64,000 bases of DNA from contig CP019636.1 in NCBI GenBank assembly GCA_002163975.1, forward strand, positions 1,737,001 to 1,801,000, read 5' to 3'. This document shows, in pieces, positions 24,444 to 32,926 of the stretch. The notes under the pieces are model-generated. The model worked only from the letters and a program-made list of their open reading frames with translations, was not told the DNA's origin and searched no databases. The translations under genes were made by a program, and so were the position numbers. The stretch comes from Nostocales cyanobacterium HT-58-2. GTDB lineage: Bacteria > Cyanobacteriota > Cyanobacteriia > Cyanobacteriales > Nostocaceae. Position 1 is the first letter of the stretch, and the number at the start of each line of letters is the position of its first letter.

Positions 24444-26204
24444 ATGGATTGGATTAGCTTACTCAAAGCTCAACAAGCTGATTTCCTTCAACGAGTCAAA
24501 AAACCTAAGACTTCTCCTCTATCTTTGCTGGAAAGTCAAGTCAAAGGCTGTCACAGTGAGATTATGGCATTTTGGGGCGAACCATTGGCAAAACTGCTGG
24601 GTATGGCTCGTCAACAAGCAGAAATTGTTGCCAAAAATCCCCCGCCTATACCGCCTGAATATCCTGAACCTCCAGACTGGACGATCCCCTTTCCAACATA
24701 CTTCCAGCAGCAAGCGGAAGATTATATTTTGCGAGAGCAAATTGTTAACCGAGTGATAGGCGATCGCCTGGGCAAACAGGTGAAAAAAGTGCCACAAGAT
24801 ATCTTGAACAACATGGTTCTTGATGATGAGGGAAATTTACGTAACGAAAGCAAATTTTCATACTTGCTAGCAACTAACCCCAAAGTCAGTCTTCAAGTTT
24901 GTGCTGCTGATGGAGAAAGTTTTAACAGTATCAAGAAAGACAAAGTAAGATGGTCCATAACACAAGAGGATTTAAAAAATCATCAAATATTAATTTTTCT
25001 ATGTTTGTTTTATCCATTTACTGGTCAAAGAGGTTACGAAAAACAAGCAATAATGACAGGTTTTTTACCTACAAATCAACTTGAATTTCATGAACCAAAA
25101 CTGTATGTTACTCCAAGTGAGTTATTATATGCAGGAGGATTGAGTTGGTACTTACAATCACTAGGTGCCAAAAAAGAGACATCGCGAGTCTTGAATGAGA
25201 TTGTCATCACAGAGACAACTCAGACTCTGGCACCAGAGCATCCGCTTAAAACAATAGTAGGTGATTGGGAATGCTGGCAGACCTTAAAAGGGCATTCTAG
25301 GGGAATTAATTGCTTAGCTTTCAGTCAGAGGGGTAATAACGGCAACGCTTCTCCTCTTGTCGCAAGTGGTAGTCGAGGGGAGACAAAGCTATGGGATTTG
25401 ACCAAGGGTGAGTTAATTGGGACATTATCAGAGCATCCGTGGATCTTATCTGGACTGGTTGATGAAGTGAATTCATTGGCTTTCAGTCCAGACGGGCAAA
25501 CTTTAGTCAGTGCTGGTGCAGACTCCACAGTAAAGCTTTGGCATGTAGGAGCACAAGACTTAATTGATATTCTGCATAAGCATAATGGCATGGTGCGTTG
25601 CGTTGCGTTTACCCCAGATGGACGAATGTTAGCAACCGGCGGAGATGACAGAACAATTATGTTTTGGGACTTGATGCAGCGTCAGGTTTCTACTGCCCTA
25701 TCTCTAGATGATACCGCTGCTCATTCACTGGCTTTGAGTGCAGATGGGCAAATTTTAGTCACAGGAAGTTACCGCAAAATCAAAGTCTGGCATATCCCGC
25801 GACAGAGAGCTATGATAACTTTCGAGCCAGAATTGCTGCACTCGTTAACTGGTCATTCTCATATTGTTCGTGCCTTGGCTGTTAGTATAGATGGAAAAAT
25901 TTTAGTCAGTGGGAGTCGGGATAAAACGATTAAAATTTGGCAATTGGAAAATGGGGAATTACTCCACACACTTAATGGACATAGAGATGGAGTGTACGCC
26001 ATTGCATTGAGTCCCGATGGACAAATTATTGCCAGTGGTAGTGCAGATAAAACGATTAAGTTGTGGCATATAGAAACGGGAGAACTGCTTGGTACGTTTA
26101 CAGGTCATGCTCACACGGTCACAGCATTGGCTTTTACTGCTTCGGGGGAACTTTTGGTAAGTGGGAGTTTGGATAAGACGATTAAAATTTGGCAGCGGAG
26201 TTAA
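24444..26204 (+). CDS. WD40-repeat protein with cyanobacterial N-terminal domain
   Basis: About 586 residues from the ATG at 24444, which has AGGA six bases upstream; two in-frame ATGs lie 6 and 27 bases earlier. Residues 1-280 form a predicted mainly helical domain of unknown function (MDWISLLKAQQADFLQ...). The C-terminal half carries seven WD40 units ending ETKLWD, TVKLWH, TIMFWD, KIKVWH, TIKIWQ, TIKLWH and TIKIWQ, enough for a closed seven-blade propeller. Such proteins are interaction scaffolds; no partner is apparent next to it. Confidence 0.88.
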   Translation: MDWISLLKAQQADFLQRVKKPKTSPLSLLESQVKGCHSEIMAFWGEPLAKLLGMARQQAEIVAKNPPPIPPEYPEPPDWTIPFPTYFQQQAEDYILREQIVNRVIGDRLGKQVKKVPQDILNNMVLDDEGNLRNESKFSYLLATNPKVSLQVCAADGESFNSIKKDKVRWSITQEDLKNHQILIFLCLFYPFTGQRGYEKQAIMTGFLPTNQLEFHEPKLYVTPSELLYAGGLSWYLQSLGAKKETSRVLNEIVITETTQTLAPEHPLKTIVGDWECWQTLKGHSRGINCLAFSQRGNNGNASPLVASGSRGETKLWDLTKGELIGTLSEHPWILSGLVDEVNSLAFSPDGQTLVSAGADSTVKLWHVGAQDLIDILHKHNGMVRCVAFTPDGRMLATGGDDRTIMFWDLMQRQVSTALSLDDTAAHSLALSADGQILVTGSYRKIKVWHIPRQRAMITFEPELLHSLTGHSHIVRALAVSIDGKILVSGSRDKTIKIWQLENGELLHTLNGHRDGVYAIALSPDGQIIASGSADKTIKLWHIETGELLGTFTGHAHTVTALAFTASGELLVSGSLDKTIKIWQRS

Positions 26205-26372
26205 GCAAATAACCGCTGTGCATAAGTTCATTTCTCTCTCTTCTATTCAGAATCAGAAGAGAAGAAACACAAAGAAGCTAAATCTTTAGCTCAACTTAAT
26301 AGGTGGATTTCTTCTCACCTATTAAATAGAAATCTCTTGTCAGTACACTCTCATTAACCTTGATTATCTACT

Positions 26373-26597
26373 ATGAGACTCAACAAAAATCAACTTGATT
26401 TATTTGGCACTATCTTAGGAGTTGTTGCAGGTATTTCCACGGTCCTCACTACTCAAGGAGTGATTAATGGAAAACTTGGCGGTAGCATCAGTGGCATTGC
26501 TACTGTTTTACTAGGGGTTGTTGTCCAAAGACCGGCGGATGCAGAGCCAACAACCAAACAAGTAGAAGAGGAAGAAGTCAAACAAACAGGGATTTAA
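26373..26597 (+). CDS. Small membrane protein
   Basis: 74 residues. After a polar start the segment LFGTILGVVAGISTVLTTQGVI and a second hydrophobic stretch (ISGIATVLLGVVVQ) flank a short GKLGGS turn, then an acidic tail (EEEEVK). It looks like a hairpin membrane protein. I do not recognise a family or function. It follows the WD40 gene by 170 bp on the same strand. Confidence 0.6.
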   Translation: MRLNKNQLDLFGTILGVVAGISTVLTTQGVINGKLGGSISGIATVLLGVVVQRPADAEPTTKQVEEEEVKQTGI

Positions 26598-26713
26598 CGA
26601 ACCTTATGATTATCTATCACTACGTTTATTAATAAATAAATGATTTCAGCTACCAATAGTCAATTTAGAAGTGACGATTGAACGATTTTTGATTGATGAG
26701 TTTAAGGGAATAC

Positions 26714-26842
26714 TAATACCAATTTGAAAAAAGAATGCAACACATCGGTTGAACCCCTCCCCAACCCTCCCCTTACCAAGGAGAGGGTGCCCGATAGGGC
26801 GGGTGGGGTTATCTGTCGCAAACATTTTTTTATTTGGTATTA
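26714..26842 (+). repeat. MITE-like element, copy 2
   Basis: 129 bp bounded by TAATACCAA and TTGGTATTA. It matches the reverse complement of 9259-9376 along its length, with 11 extra bases in the CCCCTCCCC/CCTCCCC part. There is no ORF. The rest of 26598-26960 has no gene. Confidence 0.75.
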
Positions 26843-26960
26843 CTTCGTAGCGGTAGCGCGGTACTCACGGAGAGAAGCAAGCTACGCCTAGCGGACGCAC
26901 CTGTAAGGACAGATGGAACAACCATCTGTACTATAGTTATCTGTTCATTGAGTCGTTCAC

Positions 26961-27473
26961 TTACTGAATGGTAAATCCTTGGGGTATTATTGCGTGTTCC
27001 AAATCAGCCCCAGTAAGATTTGCCCCTACGATATTCGCGTTTGTTAGATTAGCCTTCTCTAAGTCTGCATCAAATAGGTTTGCACCCTCTAAATTTGCTC
27101 CTGTTATATTTGTCTTGCCCAAATCTGCACCTTGTAGGTTTGCACCTTGTAGGTTTGCACCTTGTAAGTTAGCTCTCTCTAAGTCAGCACCAAGCAAGTT
27201 CGCATTCTCTAAGTTTGCAGCTTGCAGATTTGCATCTTTGAGTGTAGCTCCCATGAGGTTACACCCCACGCATTCTTTGGTGTCTAGTAATCGTCTAACG
27301 TTGGCTGCTACAGATGTTATTGGAACTGGTGTAGATTGCGGCGTCGTTATCAATGGTGTTTGTGATTGAGCGCTAGCGCTAGGCTGGTCAAGCAGAGAAA
27401 ATACTACTACAAGTACTAGACATACCGCAGTTATGAGCCTGTTAGTTAACTTTTTTGAATTTGATTGATTCAT
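26961..27473 (-). CDS. Secreted pentapeptide-repeat protein
   Basis: 170 residues from the ATG at 27473 (MNQSNSKKLTNRL). The frame extends to 27530, but the internal ATG sits directly before a signal peptide (LITAVCLVLVVVFSLLDQ, cleavage near ASAQ). From about residue 75 there are some 17 units of A(N/D)LxX (ANLENANLLGADLERANLQ), which would form a right-handed quadrilateral beta-helix. A CVGCNL motif opens the repeat domain, as in other cyanobacterial members. The function of these exported proteins is not known. Confidence 0.88.
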   Translation of the reverse strand: MNQSNSKKLTNRLITAVCLVLVVVFSLLDQPSASAQSQTPLITTPQSTPVPITSVAANVRRLLDTKECVGCNLMGATLKDANLQAANLENANLLGADLERANLQGANLQGANLQGADLGKTNITGANLEGANLFDADLEKANLTNANIVGANLTGADLEHAIIPQGFTIQ

Positions 27474-27721
27474 TTTAAATTCAGAGGCTTTGCTTTTATT
27501 TAAGCCACAACTAAACTTCCTAATGTTCACTTTAGATAAGTCGATTGCTCAAATCAAACATTATTTTTATTCAAATTTATAAATTCAAGTTATAAGATTA
27601 AGGTATTTATAGTATTACGTGTAAATCTTCTCTTAAAAAGAGTTCTGGGTAGGATAAAGAAAGAGATAAAAATAATTCATCACTCATAGCTGAAAATTCA
27701 CAACTTCAGGGCTCGAAACTG

Positions 27722-29293
27722 ATGCAGGACAGGCAAAAACAAATTTCACAAGTGGTCGTCACCACACAGCAGATGCGCGATATCGAAGAACGCATCTTTG
27801 CAGCGGGAATGCCTGTAGCTGCTTTGATGGAGAAAGTAGCAGGACTGATTGCCCGTCGCGTTCAAAGAGGATGGGGAGAAAGGGAGAGAGGAAGCCGGGT
27901 TGGCATTCTCGTTGGTCCCGGTCACAATGGCGGTGATGCTTTAGTTGTTGCCCGTGAGTTGTACTTTCACAGGCTAGAAGTCTTAATATATTGTCCTTTT
28001 TCTAAACTCAAGGAATTAACTTCGCAGCACTTGCAGTATGCTAAGAGTCTGGGCATACCGTGTTATGAGACAATTGAGCCCCTGCAAGATTGTGATTTGT
28101 TGGTTGATGGGTTGTTTGGATTTGGCTTAGAAAGAACGCTCACAGATCCGATAGCTACCGCCATCAATCAGCTTAATGAATGGAAGAAACTAGTTATTAG
28201 TATTGATTTGCCTTCAGGGTTACACACAGATACGGGCGAGGTGTTAGGAACTGCGGTGTGTGCAACGCACACCCTATGCTTGGGTTTATGGAAGCTTGGT
28301 TTATTGCAAGACCAAGGTCTTGACTATGTCGGCAAAGCTGAGTTAATAGATTTTGATATTCCCTTGGCTGATATACAAGCTGTCTTGGGTGATTCACCAA
28401 GCATTAAACGGATCACAAAAACAACTGCACTCTCGACTTTGCCTCTACCTCGTCCGCCAGTTACCCACAAATACAAGGAAGGACATTTATTACTGATTTG
28501 TGGTTCGCGTCGATATTCGGGAGGGGCAATATTAACCGGGTTGGGAGCAAGGGCAAGTGGTGTAGGTATGCTCTCAATTGCTGTGCCAGAATCTCTCAAG
28601 CCAATCATGGTAGCACAGTTGCCTGAAGCCCTGATTATTGGGTGCCCAGAAACAGAATCTGGGGCGATCGCCCAACTGCAACTCCCACCAAAAACTGATA
28701 TCAATTCATTTGATGTGATCGCCTGCGGTCCCGGTTTAACACGAGATGCACGCCCAATCTTACAGGAAGTATTAGATAGCACTAATACTTTGGTTCTCGA
28801 TGCTGATGGTTTGAATATTCTCGCTGAAATGGGAACCATTTTAACGTTACAAAAGCGACAATATCCTACCGTACTTACACCCCATACTGGTGAGTTCAAG
28901 CGCTTGTTTCCTGATGTTTCTGATGCAAACAAAGATAGAGTGCAAGCGGTGCAGGAAGCGGTGGTGCAAAGTGGGGCAGTGGTGTTATTGAAGGGAGCAA
29001 GAACTGCGATCGCTAACTCTCAAGGTCAGGTCTGGATAAATCCCGAAAGTACTCCTGCTTTGGCGCGTGGTGGGAGTGGTGATGTATTAACTGGGCTTAT
29101 GGGTGGATTATTGGCGCAAGCTTCTTCTAAAAAGATTTCTGTAGAGGAAATTGTGGCAACGGCTGCTTGGTGGCATGCTCAAGCAGGGATTTTAGCAGCA
29201 CAAGAGCGGACAGAGTTGGGGGTAGACGCTCATACCCTGACAAATTACCTCATAGCTGTTTTAGCATCAAGCTTGACAAGATTCACAGATTAA
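27722..29293 (+). CDS. nnr: Bifunctional NAD(P)HX epimerase / ADP-dependent dehydratase
   Basis: 523 residues, two fused enzymes that repair hydrated NAD(P)H. The N-terminal YjeF_N epimerase (about 1-230) has VGILVGPGHNGGDALVVAREL. The C-terminal ribokinase-like YjeF_C dehydratase (about 240-515) has LLICGSRRYSGGAILTG, DADGLNILAE, TPHTGEFKRL and the signature GGSGDVLTGLMGGLL. Length and order match the family. A terminator-like hairpin follows at 29312-29337. Confidence 0.95.
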   Translation: MQDRQKQISQVVVTTQQMRDIEERIFAAGMPVAALMEKVAGLIARRVQRGWGERERGSRVGILVGPGHNGGDALVVARELYFHRLEVLIYCPFSKLKELTSQHLQYAKSLGIPCYETIEPLQDCDLLVDGLFGFGLERTLTDPIATAINQLNEWKKLVISIDLPSGLHTDTGEVLGTAVCATHTLCLGLWKLGLLQDQGLDYVGKAELIDFDIPLADIQAVLGDSPSIKRITKTTALSTLPLPRPPVTHKYKEGHLLLICGSRRYSGGAILTGLGARASGVGMLSIAVPESLKPIMVAQLPEALIIGCPETESGAIAQLQLPPKTDINSFDVIACGPGLTRDARPILQEVLDSTNTLVLDADGLNILAEMGTILTLQKRQYPTVLTPHTGEFKRLFPDVSDANKDRVQAVQEAVVQSGAVVLLKGARTAIANSQGQVWINPESTPALARGGSGDVLTGLMGGLLAQASSKKISVEEIVATAAWWHAQAGILAAQERTELGVDAHTLTNYLIAVLASSLTRFTD

Positions 29294-29311
29294 ACCCCTT
29301 GCACGAATGCA

Positions 29312-29337
29312 AAACCTGCCCTCATGAGGGGGGGTTT
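29312..29337 (+). terminator. Probable terminator of nnr
   Basis: AAACC-TG-CCCTCATGAGGG-GG-GGTTT can form a compact stem 19 bp after the nnr stop. The T-tract is short (TTTCTCC), so efficiency is uncertain. Confidence 0.5.
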
Positions 29338-29406
29338 CTCCCCGTTGTAGCAACTGCCGTCCCCCAACCCCTTCTTCTCCCAATTTTGGGAGAGGGATCT
29401 AGGGTG

Positions 29407-29522
29407 TAATACCGTTTCACCTTAAGATTGATACAGATGGCAAGCTTCGGGAGCAGGGGAAGCAGAGGAAGCAGGGGGAGCAAGAAAAGTGATTTGTATC
29501 AAGAATTTCGTGAAATGGTGTA
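29407..29522. repeat. Small element with ~31-bp imperfect terminal inverted repeats
   Basis: The left end TAATACCGTTTCACCTTAAG (continuing ATTGATACAGAT) is the imperfect inverse of the right end, which finishes TTCGTGAAATGGTGTA. The core is GGGAGCAGGGGAAGCAGAGG-type simple repeat. There is no ORF. It has the form of a MITE and lies between nnr and the synthetase cluster. Confidence 0.55.
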
Positions 29523-29569
29523 AAGCTTTGCTCTCCAAAGAAGAGTGGGCACAGACTTATGCAAGAAGT

Positions 29570-32398
29570 CTAATGCTTCACTGGAACCTTCATGGTGTAC
29601 GCTTTGTCTAGGCAAAGCTTCAATTTCTCTGCCAGCACCTGTACATGGGGTTCATCGAGAAGTGTAAGGTGAGAGCCAGGAACATAATGCACATCTATTC
29701 CTCCAGCGACTAACTCGCCCCAACCAAATAGCGGATCGTACTGCATACCGACAGCTGTATCCCGATTTTTATCCTCAGTCCGCAAAAGTGTCATTTGACC
29801 AGGATATACCTGGAAGGCATATTGCCTTTGAGCTTGGTCATTAGCATCTATAATTTCTAAGTGCTGGTCACCATCAGGTAACTGCTCCGACTTTTCCAAC
29901 AAACGCTTATATTTCTCTCTAATTTGGTATATTCCCCACTCACGCCAACCCCCTAGCTTTTGCTTAAGATAGACAGGTCCTTGTTGTAAAAAATTATTGA
30001 TATGCTCGAAAATTCGGATCAGGAAGGGGGCTCGCTTTTCAGTTCCAGGACGACTGGTATCAAGCATAACTAGAAGACCTATTTTCTCCCCTTGAGAGTA
30101 GAGTTGCTGAGCTATCTCGAAAGCAGCTATACCACCAAAGGAGTATCCTCCAATGAAATAAGGACCATAAGGTTGAATGGACTGGATTTCTCTAATATAA
30201 TGGGCTGCCATCTCTTCAAGCTGGGTGAATGGCGGTCGTTCTCCATCTAGTCCTTGTGGTTGTAGTCCATAAACTGGTTGGTCGGGTCCCATATGCAGTG
30301 CCAAGGCACGATAACATAAAATTTCCCCACCAAGGGGGTGTACAAAGAATAAAGGTGGTCGGGAACCATTGGGTTGAATTTTTACCAGGGATGACCAAAG
30401 AGCTTCTGATTTTTCCTGTCTTTGAGCTGCTGATAAGTCATCGACCAAAGCAAGATCGGATTTTAACCCCTGCTCATCAAGTGCTAGCACTTCTTGTTCG
30501 CGGAGCGTTTCGGCAAGAGCTTCCACTGTACCTGATTGGAGGAGCGTGGCTAGGGGAAGTTTTTTGCCAAACTTCTTCTCTATTTGAGCAAATAAGCTTA
30601 CGGCTAGCAAGGAATGCCCTCCCAAGTCAAAGAAGTTGTCCCTCACGCCAATCGGTTGAATGCCTAAAACTGCTTCCCAAATCTGCGAGATCTGTTGTTC
30701 TGCATCATTGCGAGGGGCAACAAATGTTGCTTCCAGCTCTTGCTTGTTTGCTTCAGGTGCAGGAAGGGCAAGGCGGTTTAGCTTGCCATTGGGTGTTAAA
30801 GGCAGGGTATCCAAAAATACAAAGGCACTAGGCAGCATATAATCGGGAACCTTATCCTGCAAATAGCGCCGCAGTTCGCTGGGAGTGGGTGCTGGCTCCC
30901 GACTGGGAACAATATAGGCAACCAGACGTTTGTCTCCCGGTATGTCCTCACGGGCAACCACTACAGCTTCTTTGACAGAATCATGATTCAGAAGCGCCAT
31001 CTCGATTTCACTGACTTCGATTCTGAAGCCTCTAATTTTCACCTGAAAGTCTTTTCGTCCCAGGTGTATCAGGCAGCCATCTGGCTCCATGCGTCCCAGA
31101 TCCCCCGTGCGATAAATTCGTTGACTTCCGCATAGTGGATCAGGCTGAAATGCTGTTTTTGTCAGTTCAGGCTTTTGCCAATAGCCTAAAGCTACGTATT
31201 CACTCTTGACGGCAATTTCACCAATAGAACCGCACTCAACTTCAACGCCTGCTTCATCAAGCAGCAGAATCTCTATACCTTCCACTGGGTAGCCAATCGG
31301 TACGGTACTGGTGTCGATCTGGGTGTTTTTGTCAACAATGAACTGCCGGACAGTTCCGGTTTCAGTGGCTCCCAGACCAACATACATGGCACAGTTTGAG
31401 GAGAAATATTTTTTGTAGAGATCTACATCTCTCCGTAAAACAGGTTCACCGCCAAATATGAGGACGCGAAGTTTGGGAAACTGCTGTTCTTCTGTAAGGA
31501 TGCCAACGAACTGTCGGAAGAGAGTCGCAACTGAATGGTAAATAGTGATTTCTTCTTGAATGAGCCAGTTGACTAAACTATTCAATCCCTCCTCTTTGAC
31601 GTTCAAAGGGTAGAGGGATGCACCATTAAGTAAGGCATTAGTGATGCCTCTCATTGCCCCCATAAAACCACAGGAATACAGAAGGGTTGAGCGGTCATTC
31701 GGGCTGATACACAAAGCGTTGGTATTATTCATACAATTATGCAGCACGTTGCGATGATTCTGCATAACTCCCTTTGGCTTCCCGGTTGAACCACTGGTAT
31801 AAATTATGTAAGCAATAGTATCAGGAGATACTTTTAAATCTAAATTATCTGTGGGAAGACTGAAATCAATATCATCAAGGTTCAATATTGGGCATTGCTC
31901 CTGAGCTAACTCACGGGCTAAAGCTAGATTTTTATTGTTGGTAACAATTAGAACTGCCTGTGAATCCTCAAGAATGTATGCAAGCCTGGTTTGGGGAGTT
32001 GAAGGGTCCATCGGTACATAGATTTTTCCTGTTTTCAAGACCCCAAACATGGCGGTAATAAAACTGGCACCTTCTAGCAACAGTGCGATAGCCCCTGTGG
32101 GGCGGTCGCTCTGCGCCATCGCTTCCTTTCCTTCTCCTCGCTGTGATAGGTGTGATACGATAGATCGTGCTAGACGATTAGCTTTTGTATTGAGCTGGTC
32201 ATATGTAAGTGTTTCGGTCTTGCTTTTAATCGCAATTGAGTTTGGATACCTATGAACTTGTTGTTCAAAACGACTTGCGATTGATTGCTCAATATCTTCT
32301 TTTTTGAATTCAATGAAGCCGTTGGGTGGGCTAATAAAACCGCTGGGAACAGGCTGCTTTTGTAGAAGCTCACAGGTGTGTCTGGAAGGATTGTTCAT
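29570..32398 (-). CDS. NRPS-like synthetase, A-PCP-TE
   Basis: 942 residues, no condensation domain. Adenylation domain about 35-545 (YIIYTSGSTGKPKGVMQNHR at ~201, YRTGDLGRMEPDG, NGKLNRLALP); carrier protein with DNFFDLGGHSLLAV at ~593; type I thioesterase at ~680-940 with GYSFGG at ~751. The substrate region reads LLYSCGFMGAMRGITNALLN, so the aspartate that binds an alpha-amino group in ordinary A domains (FDxSxW motif) is absent. The A-T-TE shape is that of stand-alone enzymes that activate one acid and release or dimerise it. An intergenic-type repeat is inserted in frame near residue 95. It is the third gene of the cluster. Confidence 0.9.
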   Translation of the reverse strand: MNNPSRHTCELLQKQPVPSGFISPPNGFIEFKKEDIEQSIASRFEQQVHRYPNSIAIKSKTETLTYDQLNTKANRLARSIVSHLSQRGEGKEAMAQSDRPTGAIALLLEGASFITAMFGVLKTGKIYVPMDPSTPQTRLAYILEDSQAVLIVTNNKNLALARELAQEQCPILNLDDIDFSLPTDNLDLKVSPDTIAYIIYTSGSTGKPKGVMQNHRNVLHNCMNNTNALCISPNDRSTLLYSCGFMGAMRGITNALLNGASLYPLNVKEEGLNSLVNWLIQEEITIYHSVATLFRQFVGILTEEQQFPKLRVLIFGGEPVLRRDVDLYKKYFSSNCAMYVGLGATETGTVRQFIVDKNTQIDTSTVPIGYPVEGIEILLLDEAGVEVECGSIGEIAVKSEYVALGYWQKPELTKTAFQPDPLCGSQRIYRTGDLGRMEPDGCLIHLGRKDFQVKIRGFRIEVSEIEMALLNHDSVKEAVVVAREDIPGDKRLVAYIVPSREPAPTPSELRRYLQDKVPDYMLPSAFVFLDTLPLTPNGKLNRLALPAPEANKQELEATFVAPRNDAEQQISQIWEAVLGIQPIGVRDNFFDLGGHSLLAVSLFAQIEKKFGKKLPLATLLQSGTVEALAETLREQEVLALDEQGLKSDLALVDDLSAAQRQEKSEALWSSLVKIQPNGSRPPLFFVHPLGGEILCYRALALHMGPDQPVYGLQPQGLDGERPPFTQLEEMAAHYIREIQSIQPYGPYFIGGYSFGGIAAFEIAQQLYSQGEKIGLLVMLDTSRPGTEKRAPFLIRIFEHINNFLQQGPVYLKQKLGGWREWGIYQIREKYKRLLEKSEQLPDGDQHLEIIDANDQAQRQYAFQVYPGQMTLLRTEDKNRDTAVGMQYDPLFGWGELVAGGIDVHYVPGSHLTLLDEPHVQVLAEKLKLCLDKAYTMKVPVKH
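32085..32122. repeat. Palindromic repeat inside the A-PCP-TE coding sequence
   Basis: GCGATAGCCCC-TGTG-GGGCGGTCGC plus TCTGCGCCATCGC is a dispersed cyanobacterial repeat; its right half recurs at about 4217-4236 in the decayed gene. Here it is translated as part of the adenylation domain (KEAMAQSDRPTGAIAL) without breaking the frame. Confidence 0.6.
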
Positions 32399-32926
32399 TG
32401 ATATCCTAAAAATTGTGAGTGATTGTGTTAGCTAGTTCTGCAAGTGTGGGAGTTTAAAGAAAAAAGCGAAAAGATAACCTCAGTTGTATATGTGCAAGCA
32501 CTCGCTTGAGGTTTAAGCCGAGAGAATAAAATATCCTCTCCACTGCAAGAATTGATTTTGGATGCACGCTGGTTTATCTTGAAATCTCAGATTATGCTTG
32601 ACTATGCTGCCACAGTAATTCTAGATACCTTAAATTTGGCTCTAGTTCACAAAGATAGATACACTCTGTGTCTTCTCTCTACCATGTCTTACTTATGAGT
32701 AGGTGTTTTTCTTGTATCTAAAAGAACAGATTTTCCCTGATTTTCTAAATATATAATCTTAAAACTTTTAAGTAAAATTGTCGCTACAAAGTAGCAAGTT
32801 TTTATACAATCTTTATCTTTTCTTTCATACGAAAGCATGAGAGAAAGACACGGAGAGGGAAGTGCCCTTTTGAGTACCCTTCCTTCTCGCCGTGTCTTCT
32901 TCGCTTGTAGATGTAGTAGGTTCTAA
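32399..32926. other. Intergenic region between synthetases 2 and 3
   Basis: 528 bp. It holds a long inverted repeat (AAGACACGG/CCGTGTCTT, 32845-32900) just past the ligase-KR-ACP-TE stop, the shared hairpin element at 32774-32816, and at 32399-32540 a stretch duplicated at 38109-38250. No gene is seen. Confidence 0.6.
32774..32816 (-). promoter_or_regulatory. Shared synthetase-upstream hairpin element, copy 1
   Basis: GCTAC-AAA-GTAGC (32783-32795) with flanking A/T pairs, next to ATACAATCTTTAT (32804-32816). The same arrangement with different stem bases is found at 38454-38490 and 43486-43526. On the minus strand the stem is followed by a short T-run. It may terminate the preceding gene, or act in the leader of the next. 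Confidence 0.5.

Noticed and set aside
26968-27369. 133-residue plus-strand ORF
   Set aside because: It is the antisense of the pentapeptide repeat region; periodic repeats often open the opposite strand.
28324-28932. 202-residue minus-strand ORF
   Set aside because: It is antisense to the well-supported NAD(P)HX dehydratase domain and has no recognisable motif.
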